A stretch of 64,000 bases of DNA from Kribbella voronezhensis (GTDB taxonomy: Bacteria; Actinomycetota; Actinomycetes; Propionibacteriales; Kribbellaceae), in NCBI RefSeq assembly GCF_004365175.1, contig NZ_SOCE01000001.1, forward strand, positions 4,161,403 to 4,225,402, read 5' to 3'. Shown here piece by piece: positions 27,811 to 37,723 of the stretch. Under the pieces are notes generated by a model that did not search any database, had not been told where the DNA came from, and saw only the letters and a program-made list of their open reading frames with translations. The position numbers were made by a program, and so were the translations under genes. Numbering within the stretch: the stretch's first letter is position 1; each line of letters starts with the position of its first letter.

Positions 27811-28634
27811 GAACCGGATACCGCCCGCGCACCTTCGTACTGGAACTCGTCATGGTGGCCGCCGCCGTCGCCTTCCTGTTCCCCGTCTACGCGCTCGTCA
27901 CGCTGGCGTTCAAGGATCCCGGCCAGATCGCGAACGCTCCGCTGTCGCCACCGAACCCGCCGTCGGTGAAAAGCTTCGGTACGGCGTGGCAGTCGGCCTC
28001 GCTCGGCTCGGCGCTGCTCAACAGCACGCTGATCACCGTGTCCAGCGTGATCGCGCTGATCGTGCTCGGCTCCCTGGCGGCGTACTTCCTGGCGCGCCGG
28101 GCGTCGCGGCTGAGCTACAGCCTCTACATCCTGTTCCTGGTCGGGATCATCCTGCCTTTCCAGCTCGGCATGATCCCGCTCTACCAACTCGTCAACGATC
28201 TCGGGCTGCTCGGGACCTATCAGGGCATGATCCTCTTCTACACCGGGATCCAGTTGCCGTTCACCGTCTTCCTCTACACCGGATTCATCCGGTCCCTGCC
28301 GGCCGACTACACCAACGCGGCCCTGATCGACGGGGCCTCGCACCTGCAGGCGTTCGGGTACGTGATCTTCCCGCTGTTGCGGCCGATCACCGGCACCGTG
28401 CTGATCCTCAACGCGGTCCACATCTGGAACGACTTCTTCACCCCCTTGCTGTACCTCGGCGGTTCCGGCCGGGAGACCGTGCCGGTCCGGGTCTTTGCCT
28501 TCGTCAACGAATACACCTCGGACTACGGATTGGTCGCGGCCGGCCTGGTGCTCGCCGCGCTGCCGATCCTGGTGGTCTTCCTGATCCTGCAGCGCTACGT
28601 CATCCGCGGCTTCTCCAGCGGCCTGAAGGGATAA
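27807..28634 (+). CDS. Sugar ABC transporter permease, second subunit
   Basis: 275 residues from ATG 27807, overlapping the first permease by ATGA. MalG/UgpE-type permease with six hydrophobic segments; the EAA loop is ADYTNAALIDGASHLQAFGYVIFPLLRP. It forms the membrane channel with the preceding gene. The glycosidase gene follows after three bases. Confidence 0.92.
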   Translation: MRTGYRPRTFVLELVMVAAAVAFLFPVYALVTLAFKDPGQIANAPLSPPNPPSVKSFGTAWQSASLGSALLNSTLITVSSVIALIVLGSLAAYFLARRASRLSYSLYILFLVGIILPFQLGMIPLYQLVNDLGLLGTYQGMILFYTGIQLPFTVFLYTGFIRSLPADYTNAALIDGASHLQAFGYVIFPLLRPITGTVLILNAVHIWNDFFTPLLYLGGSGRETVPVRVFAFVNEYTSDYGLVAAGLVLAALPILVVFLILQRYVIRGFSSGLKG

Positions 28635-28637
28635 CCA

Positions 28638-31600
28638 GTGCCACTCCCCGACCGCCTGGCAGCGGCTCTGACCGATCCGCCCAGGTCCTTTTCACCCGTA
28701 CCCATCTGGTGGTGGAGTGGCGAGCCGCTGGACCCGGCCAGGTTGCGCTGGCAACTCGAGCGCTTCGTCGAGGGGGGTGTCTATCAACTGGTCGTGCTCA
28801 ACCTGGCACCGGCCGGCTCCGACCACGGCTGCGATGCCGACGATCCACCGTTCTTGTCCGAAGCCTGGTGGGACATCTTCCTCGGCGTCTGCTCCGATGC
28901 GGAGGAACTCGGCGTCTCGCTGTGGTTCTACGACCAACTCGGCTTCTCGGGCGCGGACCTGCAGGCGAAGCTGGTGGCCGGCCGTCCGGCGTACGCCGGT
29001 CGTCGGTTGCAGCGGGCAACAATCGAGGGGACCGGGCGACTGGTTCTCCACTGCCCGGCGGGAGGGCGGCCGATCGCGGCGGTGCTCGAACCGCTGGATG
29101 GGGGCTCAGGGCAACCGGTGACGACGACGGGTGACCGCGCCGAGTGCGAGGCGCCGACGGAGTCGCGGCTCTCCTTGTTCTACGAGACGGATCACGGGTT
29201 CGACTACCTGAGTGCCGAAGCCTGTACCGCGTTGCTCGACCAGGTGCACGGGGAATTCGCCCGCCGGCTGGGAGACAGGCTCGGCAAGGTGGTGGTCGGG
29301 TCGTTCCAGGACGAGCTTCCCTCGATGCCCACCTGGTCGGCGGACTTCGCCGAGCAGTTCGTCAGCAGCTACGGGTACGACTTGCGGGACCGCCTCGGGG
29401 CCTTGTGGGGGAGTCCGTCGCCGGATGCCGACCGGGTGCGGCGCGACTATCACGCACTTCGTGCAGCGCTGGCCGAGGAGGCGTTCTTCAAGCCGCTGTA
29501 CGAGTGGCACGAGCACTACGGCTTGATGGTCGGCTGCGACCAGCAAGACCCTGCCCGTGCGGGCCGTCCTGTCGAGGGTGTTCAGTTGTACGCCGACTAC
29601 GCGCGCACTCATCGCTGGTTCAGTGCACCCGGTTCGGATCATCACGGTGACGCGCGGATCCATTCGTCGCTCGCCCACCTCTACGACCGGCCGCGAACCT
29701 GGATCGAGGCGTTCCACTCCACCGGCTGGGGCGGCACGCTGGAGGAGACCTTCGACTGGTTGCTGCCGTGGCTGCGAACGGGCGCGACCCTCTACAACCC
29801 GCACGCGGTCTACTACACGACCCGCGCCGGCTGGTGGGAGTGGGCTCCGCCCTCGACCGATTGGCGCCAGCCGTATTGGCGGCACCACAAGCACTTCGCC
29901 GACGCGGTCGCCCGGCTGTGCGCGGTCCTGTCGATGGGGCGGCACGTCTGCGACGTCGCCGTACTGTTCCCCAATGCGACCGCCCAGGCAGGCCTGACCA
30001 TGGACGGGCCCGGTCCCGAGGCGGTCAGGGCTCAGGAGGTGTATCGGGAGCTGATCGGCGACGCGACCTGGTTCGCGCCGGTGCCCGGAGTGCTGGACCA
30101 GGCTTGTATCGATGCTGATGTCATCGATGACGACTCACTGGCCGGCGCCGAGGTGGGTGAGGGGCCGCGGCTGTTCATCGCCGACGAGCAGTACGCCGCG
30201 GTGGTGTTGCCAGCAGCAACGGTTTTGGAGGGACCGGTCGCCGAGCGGCTCGACGAGTTCGTCGCGGCGGGCGGTCTGCTGGTGGCCGTGGGGGCATTGC
30301 CGGCCCGAGCGGTGGCCGGTGGTGACAAGGCGGTCGCTCTGCTCAGGGAGCGGTTCGCCCGAGGCGAGGCGCACTTGGTGGCAACGGCCGCGGAGGTTCC
30401 CGGCGTACTGGCTCGGCTGTCGCGTCGAGTCGAGGCCGGGGTGCCCGCGCTGGTTCGCGAGGTGGACGGCTCGCTGATCGTCTTCGTCACCGCCACCGAG
30501 TGGAGCGCGACCCGGGTCGGCGACGGCCGGCCGGTCGAGAGAGGGATCAGCCACGACTGGGCCACCGTCGGCTACGACTTCGACCCGGACCGGTACCTGC
30601 GAGAAGTGACGGTGCGGGTTCGCGATGCGCCGGGTGCGCCGATGCTGGTCTCACCGTTCGGCGACGAGCCGAGATCGCTTGCTTTCACCGTCGATGGAGA
30701 CGTCACCGAGGTGGTCGTCCCGTTCGGCCAGGGACCGGCGGCGCTCCTGGTGTTTGCTGCAGGCAACGAACCGGCTGCGCCGCTCACGACCACGCACTGG
30801 CGGGAGGAGCTGCTCGACGGCGACTGGGAGGCGAACCTGTTGCCGACGCTGGACAACACCTGGGGTGACTTCGCCTGGCCGCCGACCCAGTCGTCCCCCG
30901 AAGTAGTGGAGAAGTGGGCGCTGAGGCACCGCGTCGACGGTTCCACCGACTGGAGCGACGCGCACGCAACCTTCGGCCCGCACGGACTGATCGACGGCGT
31001 GCCGATCGAGTACTCCGAACGCCTCGGCATCCGCAACGACCCGATCCACAAGGACTCGCTCGGCCCGAAAGGTCACGTGCCGGAGGAATTCCTCGACTTC
31101 GGCGCGGTCGCGGCCGGGCGGACCGTCACCTTCCGGGCCGCCTTCGAACTCGACCAGCCGCTCGACACCACGGTCGTGGTCGGCGCCCCGGCAGCCAAGG
31201 AATTGATCCTCGACGGCACCCGGTTGCCGATCGACGACGCGGGCGGCCACTTCGCCCTGACCACTGTGAGCTTGCGTGCGGGACGGCACGAGGTTGAACT
31301 TCGCCTCACCCCAGCCGAGGAACTGTGGCTGCGCGCGAACCTGGCCTTCGTCCGTGACCCAGCGGCCTACCGTCGCCCGGAGTGGATCGCTCCCGCGGAA
31401 CCGCCACCACCCGGTACTGCGATCCGCCTCACCACCACCGTCGTACCAGCCGGCGAAACCGAGCTCACGTTGACCGCGAGCGGCTCGGCACGCCTGTTCG
31501 TCAACGGCACCGAGGTCGGTCGCCAAGGCGGCTTCCTTCCGTACGAGCGCCCGACCCCGCGCGTACGCCGGTACGACGCGGCCGCCGCGCTGCGACCCGG

Positions 31601-32438
31601 CGAGAACGAGGTGTCGATCGAGCTGGACCGGCCGGCGCCGATCCTCGTCGACGGACTGGTCGTCTCCGATCACGACTGGTACTGCGACATCGCCGGCGAG
31701 CGGACCAAAGTGGTTCGCAAGCGCCAACGACATCGGGCGCTGGCCGACCTGTATCTGCACCGCCGGCCGCATCCGTTGCCCTCGGCCTCCTGGCTGGACG
31801 GCACGGAAGAAGTGGCCGAGCCGATCACCTTCGCGGTACCGCGGCCCGAACCGCAGCGGACGGAGTACCTGCGCTTCGATCTGCCGCCGGGCACAGTTCG
31901 CCTCGAATTCGATCTCGCCGTCCACGCTGTCGTCACTGTGGACGAAACCGAGGTCGCGGCCGGATCCGGGCACCTGGTGGCCGAGGTGCCGCCCGGTGCG
32001 CGCGTAGCTGAGTTGAAGCTGCTGACCAGGCCGGGTTTCGAGGCGGGTGCCGCGCTCGCCGGACCGATCCGGGCGACCGTCGGGCCAGGGCGGATCGGCC
32101 TGGGCGACTGGGAGGAGCTCGGACTCGCGGAGTACAGCGGGGGCGTCCGCTATCGCCGCCGGATCACCACCCACGGTCGGTTCCAGCTCGACCTCGGCAA
32201 GGTCCGCGGGACGGCCGAGGTCCTGCTCGACGGCCGCAGCGCGGGAGTCCGGTTCTGTGCGCCGTACGTCTTCGAGCTCACCGCTCCGGCGGGCGAGCAC
32301 ACGCTCGACATCGAGGTCTTCGGCACCGTCGCGCCGTACCTCGACGCGGTCAGCCCGACCCACTTCGTGTTCGCAGGACAGCGGACGTCAGGCCTGTTCG
32401 GGCCGGTCCGAGTGAGGCACTTCCGAGAGGAGCCCTGA
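28638..32438 (+). CDS. Large GH106-like glycoside hydrolase (probable alpha-L-rhamnosidase type)
   Basis: 1266 residues from GTG 28638. The N-terminus (FSPVPIWWWSGEPLDPARLR) and the block GSFQDELPSMPTW with FAEQFVSSYGYDLRDRLG are those of the GH106 group as I know it. A TIM barrel is likely at about 10-430, then a GATase-like part with LDEFVAAGGLLVAVG, then beta-rich galactose-binding-like domains from about 680. No signal peptide is seen, so it probably cuts the imported oligosaccharide in the cytoplasm. It is the fourth gene of the ABC operon. The exact sugar is not provable from sequence. Confidence 0.7.
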   Translation: MPLPDRLAAALTDPPRSFSPVPIWWWSGEPLDPARLRWQLERFVEGGVYQLVVLNLAPAGSDHGCDADDPPFLSEAWWDIFLGVCSDAEELGVSLWFYDQLGFSGADLQAKLVAGRPAYAGRRLQRATIEGTGRLVLHCPAGGRPIAAVLEPLDGGSGQPVTTTGDRAECEAPTESRLSLFYETDHGFDYLSAEACTALLDQVHGEFARRLGDRLGKVVVGSFQDELPSMPTWSADFAEQFVSSYGYDLRDRLGALWGSPSPDADRVRRDYHALRAALAEEAFFKPLYEWHEHYGLMVGCDQQDPARAGRPVEGVQLYADYARTHRWFSAPGSDHHGDARIHSSLAHLYDRPRTWIEAFHSTGWGGTLEETFDWLLPWLRTGATLYNPHAVYYTTRAGWWEWAPPSTDWRQPYWRHHKHFADAVARLCAVLSMGRHVCDVAVLFPNATAQAGLTMDGPGPEAVRAQEVYRELIGDATWFAPVPGVLDQACIDADVIDDDSLAGAEVGEGPRLFIADEQYAAVVLPAATVLEGPVAERLDEFVAAGGLLVAVGALPARAVAGGDKAVALLRERFARGEAHLVATAAEVPGVLARLSRRVEAGVPALVREVDGSLIVFVTATEWSATRVGDGRPVERGISHDWATVGYDFDPDRYLREVTVRVRDAPGAPMLVSPFGDEPRSLAFTVDGDVTEVVVPFGQGPAALLVFAAGNEPAAPLTTTHWREELLDGDWEANLLPTLDNTWGDFAWPPTQSSPEVVEKWALRHRVDGSTDWSDAHATFGPHGLIDGVPIEYSERLGIRNDPIHKDSLGPKGHVPEEFLDFGAVAAGRTVTFRAAFELDQPLDTTVVVGAPAAKELILDGTRLPIDDAGGHFALTTVSLRAGRHEVELRLTPAEELWLRANLAFVRDPAAYRRPEWIAPAEPPPPGTAIRLTTTVVPAGETELTLTASGSARLFVNGTEVGRQGGFLPYERPTPRVRRYDAAAALRPGENEVSIELDRPAPILVDGLVVSDHDWYCDIAGERTKVVRKRQRHRALADLYLHRRPHPLPSASWLDGTEEVAEPITFAVPRPEPQRTEYLRFDLPPGTVRLEFDLAVHAVVTVDETEVAAGSGHLVAEVPPGARVAELKLLTRPGFEAGAALAGPIRATVGPGRIGLGDWEELGLAEYSGGVRYRRRITTHGRFQLDLGKVRGTAEVLLDGRSAGVRFCAPYVFELTAPAGEHTLDIEVFGTVAPYLDAVSPTHFVFAGQRTSGLFGPVRVRHFREEP

Positions 32439-32442
32439 TCAA

Positions 32443-34056
32443 GTGACCGAAGATCTGAGACCCGCGGTGAGACTGGCTCGACGCCGGTTCCTCACCCTCA
32501 CCGGCGCCGCCACGGCGGTTGCGTTCGGGACCAACCTGCCAGGAACCGCGGTCGGCAGTGGCGCGACCGGCGGACTCACCGGCAACCCCTTCACGCTCGG
32601 CGTCGCCTCCGGTGACCCGCTGCCCGACGCGGTGGTGATCTGGACCCGCCTCGCCCCCAAGCCCTTCGAGCCACTCGGCGGCGCGCCGTACAAGGAGGTC
32701 GGCGTCGACTGGCAGGTCGCGAAGGACGAGCACTTCCGCCAGGTCGTGCGAGCCGGCCGGGCCACCGCTCGACCGGAGTACGCGCACAGCGTGCACGTCG
32801 ACGTGCAAGGCCTGCAGCCCGGCCGGCACTACTGGTACCGCTTCCGCGTCGATGGCTACCTCAGCCAGACCGGTCGCACCCGTACTGCGCCGGCGCCCGG
32901 CCAGCGAGGCGGTCAGCTGACCCTTGGCGTCAGCTCCTGCCAGGCCTGGACCGACGGGTACTACACCGCACAAGGGCATCTGGCTGCCGAGGATGTCGAC
33001 GCCGTGGTCTTTCTCGGCGACTACATCTACGAGTTCGGGATCTCGGCCGCCGGTGGACTGCGCAATCTGACCGACCCGGTGCCGGACCAGTTCCGCACCG
33101 AGGCGGACACGCTCGACCGGTACCGGCTGCAGTACGCCCTCTACAAGTCGGACCCGAACCTCCAGGCGGCCCACCTCAACACTCCTTGGATCACCACCTG
33201 GGACGACCACGAAGTACAGGACAACTACGCCGGGCTCGTCTCCAAGAACAACGCCCCCGTAGAAGACTTCCTGGTACGCCGGGCGAACGCGTACCGCGCG
33301 TACTGGGAACACCTGCCGTTGCGCGGGCCTGCTCCCCAAGGGCCGAACTACTTGCTCTATCGCCGATTCACCTTTGGCCGGCTTGCAGAGTTGAGTGTGC
33401 TCGACACTCGGCAGTACAGGTCGGACCAGGCGGCCGGTGACGGCTGGAAGGGAGACTCCGACGCCCGGCGCGATCCGGCGCGGGTGCTCGCCGGACAGCA
33501 ACAGACGCAGTGGTTCCTGGCCGGACTGAACCGCTCGCGCGCGACGTGGAACGTCCTGGCCAACCAGGTGATCATGAGCCGGATGGATCTCGACCCGACG
33601 CCGGCGGACCTCTACAACATGGACGCCTGGGACGGCTACGGAGCCGAGCAGAAGGTGATGCTCGACGGGCTGGCCGCGAACCGGCACCGCAACCCGGTCG
33701 TGCTGACCGGTGACGTGCACTCGGGCTACGCGATGGAGATGAAGCGCGACTTCGCCGATCCGTCCTCGCAGACGTACGGCGTGGAGCTGGTGCCGACCTC
33801 CTTCAGCAGTGGCGGCAACGGCGTCGACGTGTCGGCCAACGGGGAGAAGTTCCTGGCCGCCAACCCGCACCTCAAGCTGGTCAACGAGAAACGCGGCTAC
33901 TCCGTCCTTCGCTTCGACGAGAAGGAACTGCGGGTCGACTTCCGCGCGGTGCCGTACATCGACCGGCCGGGCGCGCCGATCTCCACCATCCACTCGTTCG
34001 TGGTCGAGGCCGGTAACCCGGGCTTGAACACCGTTGCTCAGGAGGCGGTCCGATGA
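32443..34056 (+). CDS. phoD: Secreted alkaline phosphatase D (PhoD) family phosphatase/phosphodiesterase
   Basis: 537 residues from GTG 32443. The Tat signal is LARRRFLTLTGAATAVAFG (about 11-29). Metal-site segments of the PhoD family are visible: VGVSSCQAW-like GVSSCQAWTDGYYT, DAVVFLGDYIYEFG, ITTWDDHEVQDNYAG, NQVIMSRMDL and VLTGDVHSGYA. These enzymes use Ca/Fe to release phosphate or alcohols from phosphodiesters outside the cell. Its stop overlaps the next gene (ATGA). It follows the glycosidase by four bases. Confidence 0.92.
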   Translation: MTEDLRPAVRLARRRFLTLTGAATAVAFGTNLPGTAVGSGATGGLTGNPFTLGVASGDPLPDAVVIWTRLAPKPFEPLGGAPYKEVGVDWQVAKDEHFRQVVRAGRATARPEYAHSVHVDVQGLQPGRHYWYRFRVDGYLSQTGRTRTAPAPGQRGGQLTLGVSSCQAWTDGYYTAQGHLAAEDVDAVVFLGDYIYEFGISAAGGLRNLTDPVPDQFRTEADTLDRYRLQYALYKSDPNLQAAHLNTPWITTWDDHEVQDNYAGLVSKNNAPVEDFLVRRANAYRAYWEHLPLRGPAPQGPNYLLYRRFTFGRLAELSVLDTRQYRSDQAAGDGWKGDSDARRDPARVLAGQQQTQWFLAGLNRSRATWNVLANQVIMSRMDLDPTPADLYNMDAWDGYGAEQKVMLDGLAANRHRNPVVLTGDVHSGYAMEMKRDFADPSSQTYGVELVPTSFSSGGNGVDVSANGEKFLAANPHLKLVNEKRGYSVLRFDEKELRVDFRAVPYIDRPGAPISTIHSFVVEAGNPGLNTVAQEAVR

Positions 34057-34919
34057 GGTTCCGAGGTGGGTGGCGGCCGGTCGCAGTACTGGGCGCCGTC
34101 GTGCTGGGGATGGTTGCCGCAGGCATCACCGGTCCGGCCGCGGCCGATCGTCCCGTCCAACGTGGGCTGACCCTCGCGACCGATGTCGCGCAGGTCGCGG
34201 TGACACCGGTTCCCTGTGCGAAACAAGGCTTCGAGCTGCGCTTCGGCAACACCGGAACCACCGCCGTGTACGCCGATGCGTTCCTCGACGCGGCCGCTCC
34301 GCTCACCCTGTCGCGGAAGCTCGTCTCCAGCTATCTGCCGCCCGGTTACACGCTCAAGCTGCCGATCGCGGTGAACGCGCCACGGGACACCGCGCCGGGC
34401 TCCTACTCGATCCAGATCAGGGCAGGAGATCAGACTCTCACGCTGCCGGTGCAGGTAGGGGAGGCACCGACCGACACCACCGGCAATCTTGCGCGCTACG
34501 TGCCGGTGAGTGCGTCCAGCGAACACCTGCCGGTGTATCCGGCCTGTGGTGCGGTCGACGGCGATCGTGACTCCGAGCACTGGGCCAAGACCACCGGCTG
34601 GAACGACGCGACCAAGGGCGCCTTCCCGGACTGGCTGCAGGTGACCTTCGACCAGCCGCAGAGCGTCGGCCGGGTCGACCTCTACACACTGAACTCCAAG
34701 CAGTACCCGGCCGCGGGGTACGGCCTGAAGGACTGGGACGTGCAGGCCAAGGTCGGTGACGCCTGGCAAACCGTCGCCGAGGTGAGGGGCAACGTGGCGG
34801 GTATGAAGAGCTCCACCTTCACCCCGGTGACGGCCAGCGCAGTACGGGTTCTCACGCTCGCCAGCAACGAAGGACCGACGTACTCGCGAGTCGTGGAACT
34901 GGAGGTCTACAACAACTAG
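34053..34919 (+). CDS. Secreted protein with F5/8 type C (discoidin/CBM32-like) domain
   Basis: 288 residues from ATG 34053. A signal peptide (AVLGAVVLGMVAAGITGPAAA) is followed by a beta-sandwich-like part with paired cysteines (about 50-140). The C-terminal domain begins NLARYVPVSASSEHL and continues DWLQVTFDQPQSVGRVDLYTL and VRVLTLAS, the pattern of F5/8 type C carbohydrate-binding domains. Translationally coupled to phoD. It probably anchors to or senses a glycan surface; no catalytic domain is seen. Confidence 0.8.
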   Translation: MRFRGGWRPVAVLGAVVLGMVAAGITGPAAADRPVQRGLTLATDVAQVAVTPVPCAKQGFELRFGNTGTTAVYADAFLDAAAPLTLSRKLVSSYLPPGYTLKLPIAVNAPRDTAPGSYSIQIRAGDQTLTLPVQVGEAPTDTTGNLARYVPVSASSEHLPVYPACGAVDGDRDSEHWAKTTGWNDATKGAFPDWLQVTFDQPQSVGRVDLYTLNSKQYPAAGYGLKDWDVQAKVGDAWQTVAEVRGNVAGMKSSTFTPVTASAVRVLTLASNEGPTYSRVVELEVYNN

Positions 34920-36355
34920 TAGACCTCGATCCGGTCGAGGCTGATGACGGTGCTGGTCGACGCGGGGTTCTTGTCGCCGGTCACGCGCACCTTCAGGGTG
35001 TGCGGTCCGGCGGGCAAGGTCGGGCTGACGTAGACCAGTTGCTCACCGACGCGGATCGAGCTGTAGTAGTCGACCCGCTGTTCAGGACCGCCGTCGATCG
35101 AGAGGCCGGCAATTCCGTTGCCTGTGTCAACGACACTGAGCAGCGCGACCTTCGTACCGGTGAACCTGATCGTGGCCGACGCGTTCGTCTCACCGGACCA
35201 GTGGTCGTTGCCCCAGAAGCACTGGTTCCCGCAGCCCGACCCGGAGCTCCAGTTGCCGGCGTACTCGACCTGGTTCTGGCCGGTGCCGGCGTCGGTGTCG
35301 TTGATCCAGTAGCTGGCCGAGCCGGGGTCTCCGGACGGTAGCGTCTGGGTGGCGCCGGCTGCCAGCGGGCTGCCGAGGTTCGGAGTTCCGTCGGCGTTCC
35401 AGCTGATCTTCTGCGCCCGGGCGGTACGGAACGCGTACGTGTAGGTGCTGGTGTTCTTGCCGTGGTACGCGATCCAGTCCTCGGTGCCGTCAGGGGACTT
35501 GAAGAAGGAATGGTGCCCCGGTCCCCAGACGCCGGTCGAGTCGTTGCGGGCGAAGATCGGGCCCGGGTGCTGGACCCAGTTCGCCGCGACCATCGGGTCG
35601 GCCCCGTTCGCGATGCTCTTCATCCACAACTGGTAGTCGGGCTTGCCGGTGTCACAGGTCGAGTAGGTGAGGAACGTCCGGCCGTTGTGATACAGCGGAG
35701 TAGGACCTTCCCGTACTTCGGAGCAGCCACCGTCCGCCGGGATGGCGACCCGGTTGCCGGTCGCCGTCCAGGCGTTGCTCATCCGGACGATGTAGAGCTG
35801 GGCCGGACCGCCCTGACCGCGGCCCGGGCCGGTCCAGACGAAGTACTGCTGGTTGTTGTGCGTGATCGGCTCGCCGTCGATCGCGTACTCACCGAAGTCG
35901 GCGATCTTGGCCTTGAAGTGGTACGGACCGAGCGGGTCGTTGCCGGCCGACTCGAGCACGTACATCCGGTGGTTCGCGTCCACCCCGTCGGACGCGGTGT
36001 AGTAGATGTACCAACGGCTGCCGACGTGCCGGAACGCGGGCGCCCACATCTGGGTGTTGCGACTGGTGTCCGTGTCGCGCCACACCACCTGCTCCGGTGC
36101 GACCAACAGCGTGGCCAGACTGGCCGACGACCAGATGCCGATGTGGTCACCGGTGGTGGTGGCCACGTAGTACTTGCCGTTGTAGAAGAACAGCGACGGG
36201 TCGGCACCGGCGTTCACCGGGTTCCGGAAGGTGTGTGCCAAGAGCGCGCTCTCCTGCCGGTCGGGCGGCTCGGCGGCCGGCGCCGGGCCGGCGTACACAC
36301 CGGTCAGCAGGACAGCGAGCGCAGCAAGGATCAGGGCGGGGCGGATGAACCTCAT
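34916..36355 (-). CDS. Secreted GH43-family glycoside hydrolase
   Basis: 479 residues with a signal peptide (LILAALAVLLTGVYA). Five-bladed propeller features of GH43: the catalytic base in NPVNAGADPSLFF, the pKa-modulating Asp in EYAIDGEPI, and the acid in EVREGPTPLYHNG. The C-terminal 150 residues form a CBM6-like beta-sandwich (WSGETNASATIRFTGTKVALL). Substrate is most likely an arabinan- or xylan-type polymer, by family. Its end overlaps the convergent F5/8 gene by four bases. Confidence 0.87.
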   Translation of the reverse strand: MRFIRPALILAALAVLLTGVYAGPAPAAEPPDRQESALLAHTFRNPVNAGADPSLFFYNGKYYVATTTGDHIGIWSSASLATLLVAPEQVVWRDTDTSRNTQMWAPAFRHVGSRWYIYYTASDGVDANHRMYVLESAGNDPLGPYHFKAKIADFGEYAIDGEPITHNNQQYFVWTGPGRGQGGPAQLYIVRMSNAWTATGNRVAIPADGGCSEVREGPTPLYHNGRTFLTYSTCDTGKPDYQLWMKSIANGADPMVAANWVQHPGPIFARNDSTGVWGPGHHSFFKSPDGTEDWIAYHGKNTSTYTYAFRTARAQKISWNADGTPNLGSPLAAGATQTLPSGDPGSASYWINDTDAGTGQNQVEYAGNWSSGSGCGNQCFWGNDHWSGETNASATIRFTGTKVALLSVVDTGNGIAGLSIDGGPEQRVDYYSSIRVGEQLVYVSPTLPAGPHTLKVRVTGDKNPASTSTVISLDRIEVY

Positions 36356-36423
36356 GCTCCGTTCTTACAACGTTGGAAGCCGACCGTAAACAGTTCACAC
36401 CAGGATCGAACAGTCGGCCCGCG

Positions 36424-36954
36424 CTACCGCCAGCTCGGGTTGGCCTCGAGGAATCTGTTGTCGAGGGCAACCATCGTGGCGGTCAGCGCGGCGATGCGGG
36501 GCCGGACCACCTCGTCGGCGAGCAACCCGGTCTCGCCGCACTGCTCGAACTCCCGCGAACTGTCGACGACCAGGGCGAACAGGGCCGTGTTGCTGCGCAG
36601 AGTCAACCGCTGCAAGGCGATCCGGTGCGCGGCAACTCCGTTCAGCCGCAACCGGAGCCGCTCTCCCGTCGCCAGCGCCGCCCAGGCATCCGTCAACGGG
36701 ACCGACAGCTCTTCGAGCCAGGGCCCGACCGCCTTGGCGAGCCGTTCGCGGTACTCGCTCAGCCAGGGCGAACACGGATCGCGACCGCCCTCGACGGTGA
36801 AGAAGGCTGCGGTCGTCCCGTTCGCCACGATCGCCCGCAGGACGGCCACATTCGCCCGCACGGTCGCGAATTTCGGCGTACCGCTGAACAGGTCGAGAAC
36901 CCCGCCCGGCCTGTGGAACGTGCTCGGCACAAGTGTGCCCAGATCAGTATCCAT
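36424..36954 (-). CDS. Hypothetical protein
   Basis: 176 residues from ATG 36954, preceded by GGGGGG three bases upstream on the minus strand. No signal or membrane segment. The protein is Leu/Ala/Arg-rich and mostly helical in look; a central segment reads ERLRLRLNGVAAHRIALQRL. I do not recognise a family. It lies 64 bases downstream of a PAP2 gene in the same direction and 68 bases before the start of the GH43 gene. Confidence 0.55.
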   Translation of the reverse strand: MDTDLGTLVPSTFHRPGGVLDLFSGTPKFATVRANVAVLRAIVANGTTAAFFTVEGGRDPCSPWLSEYRERLAKAVGPWLEELSVPLTDAWAALATGERLRLRLNGVAAHRIALQRLTLRSNTALFALVVDSSREFEQCGETGLLADEVVRPRIAALTATMVALDNRFLEANPSWR

Positions 36955-37018
36955 GGTCCCCCCATGACGCCGATCGGTTAGTTCAAGGTCCGCCCGTGCG
37001 AGGCCGGTGTCAAGGGGG

Positions 37019-37723
37019 TCACCTCGAGTGGCCGAGCGACTTCGTTGCGGCGCCGCGGGCAACTTGTCGCCGGCTGCTGGTGTGGCGGTACCAGCCGTAC
37101 GCGAGCAGAGCGCAGATGGCGCCGTTGAGCACGCCCGCGCCAACGTCGGTGACGTGGTGCATCCCGCGATAGAGCCGCGCGAATCCCACCATCGTCGGCA
37201 TCGCCAGACAGAGGATCACCGTGGTCCAGCGCAGCCACGCCCGTTCGATGCCCAACGCGAGCAGGGCGAACGCGAGGTACAGGCCGGTCGACGCCCCTTC
37301 GTGCCCGCTGGGATAGCTGGCCGTCGGCGGTGACTTGTCCAGATGCGGGACCTGTGGGCGGTCGCGGTCCACGACCTTGGCCGCGATCAGGAAGATCAGT
37401 CCCTGCATGGCGATCGCGATCGGTGCGACGAAGGCCAGCCGCAGGTCCTTGGTCCGCCACAGCAGCAGGGACGAGACGACGATGCAGACCGCGATCACGC
37501 CCGCGGTGTTGCCGATCTGGGACCACACCGCGGTGATCGTGTTCCAGCTGCCGTCCCGGTGGGCGGCAAGATCTTTGTTGACCCCCTCCTCGGCATGGGA
37601 GACCCCGTCCAGGGGTCCTTTGAGCGCGAGCCCGAAGCCGACGAGGATGCCGCCGAGCGCTACGCCGGGTGCGACGGTCCTGGTGAGGAGGTCGCTGCCG
37701 TCTTGCCGATGAATCCGATCCAT
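37019..37723 (-). CDS. PAP2-family membrane phosphatase
   Basis: 234 residues from ATG 37723. The three PAP2 phosphatase motifs are KVVDRDRPQV, YPSGHEGAS and RLYRGMHHVTDVGAG, embedded in about five to six hydrophobic segments. The family removes phosphate from lipid phosphates such as undecaprenyl pyrophosphate or phosphatidic acid. Its 5' end overlaps the previous PAP2 gene by 64 bases in another frame, an unusually long overlap, and it has no visible Shine-Dalgarno. Confidence 0.88.
   Translation of the reverse strand: MDRIHRQDGSDLLTRTVAPGVALGGILVGFGLALKGPLDGVSHAEEGVNKDLAAHRDGSWNTITAVWSQIGNTAGVIAVCIVVSSLLLWRTKDLRLAFVAPIAIAMQGLIFLIAAKVVDRDRPQVPHLDKSPPTASYPSGHEGASTGLYLAFALLALGIERAWLRWTTVILCLAMPTMVGFARLYRGMHHVTDVGAGVLNGAICALLAYGWYRHTSSRRQVARGAATKSLGHSR

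Noticed and set aside
30651..32363. 570-residue minus-strand frame opposite the glycosidase
   Set aside because: Shadow of the GH106-like gene, which has family motifs on the plus strand.
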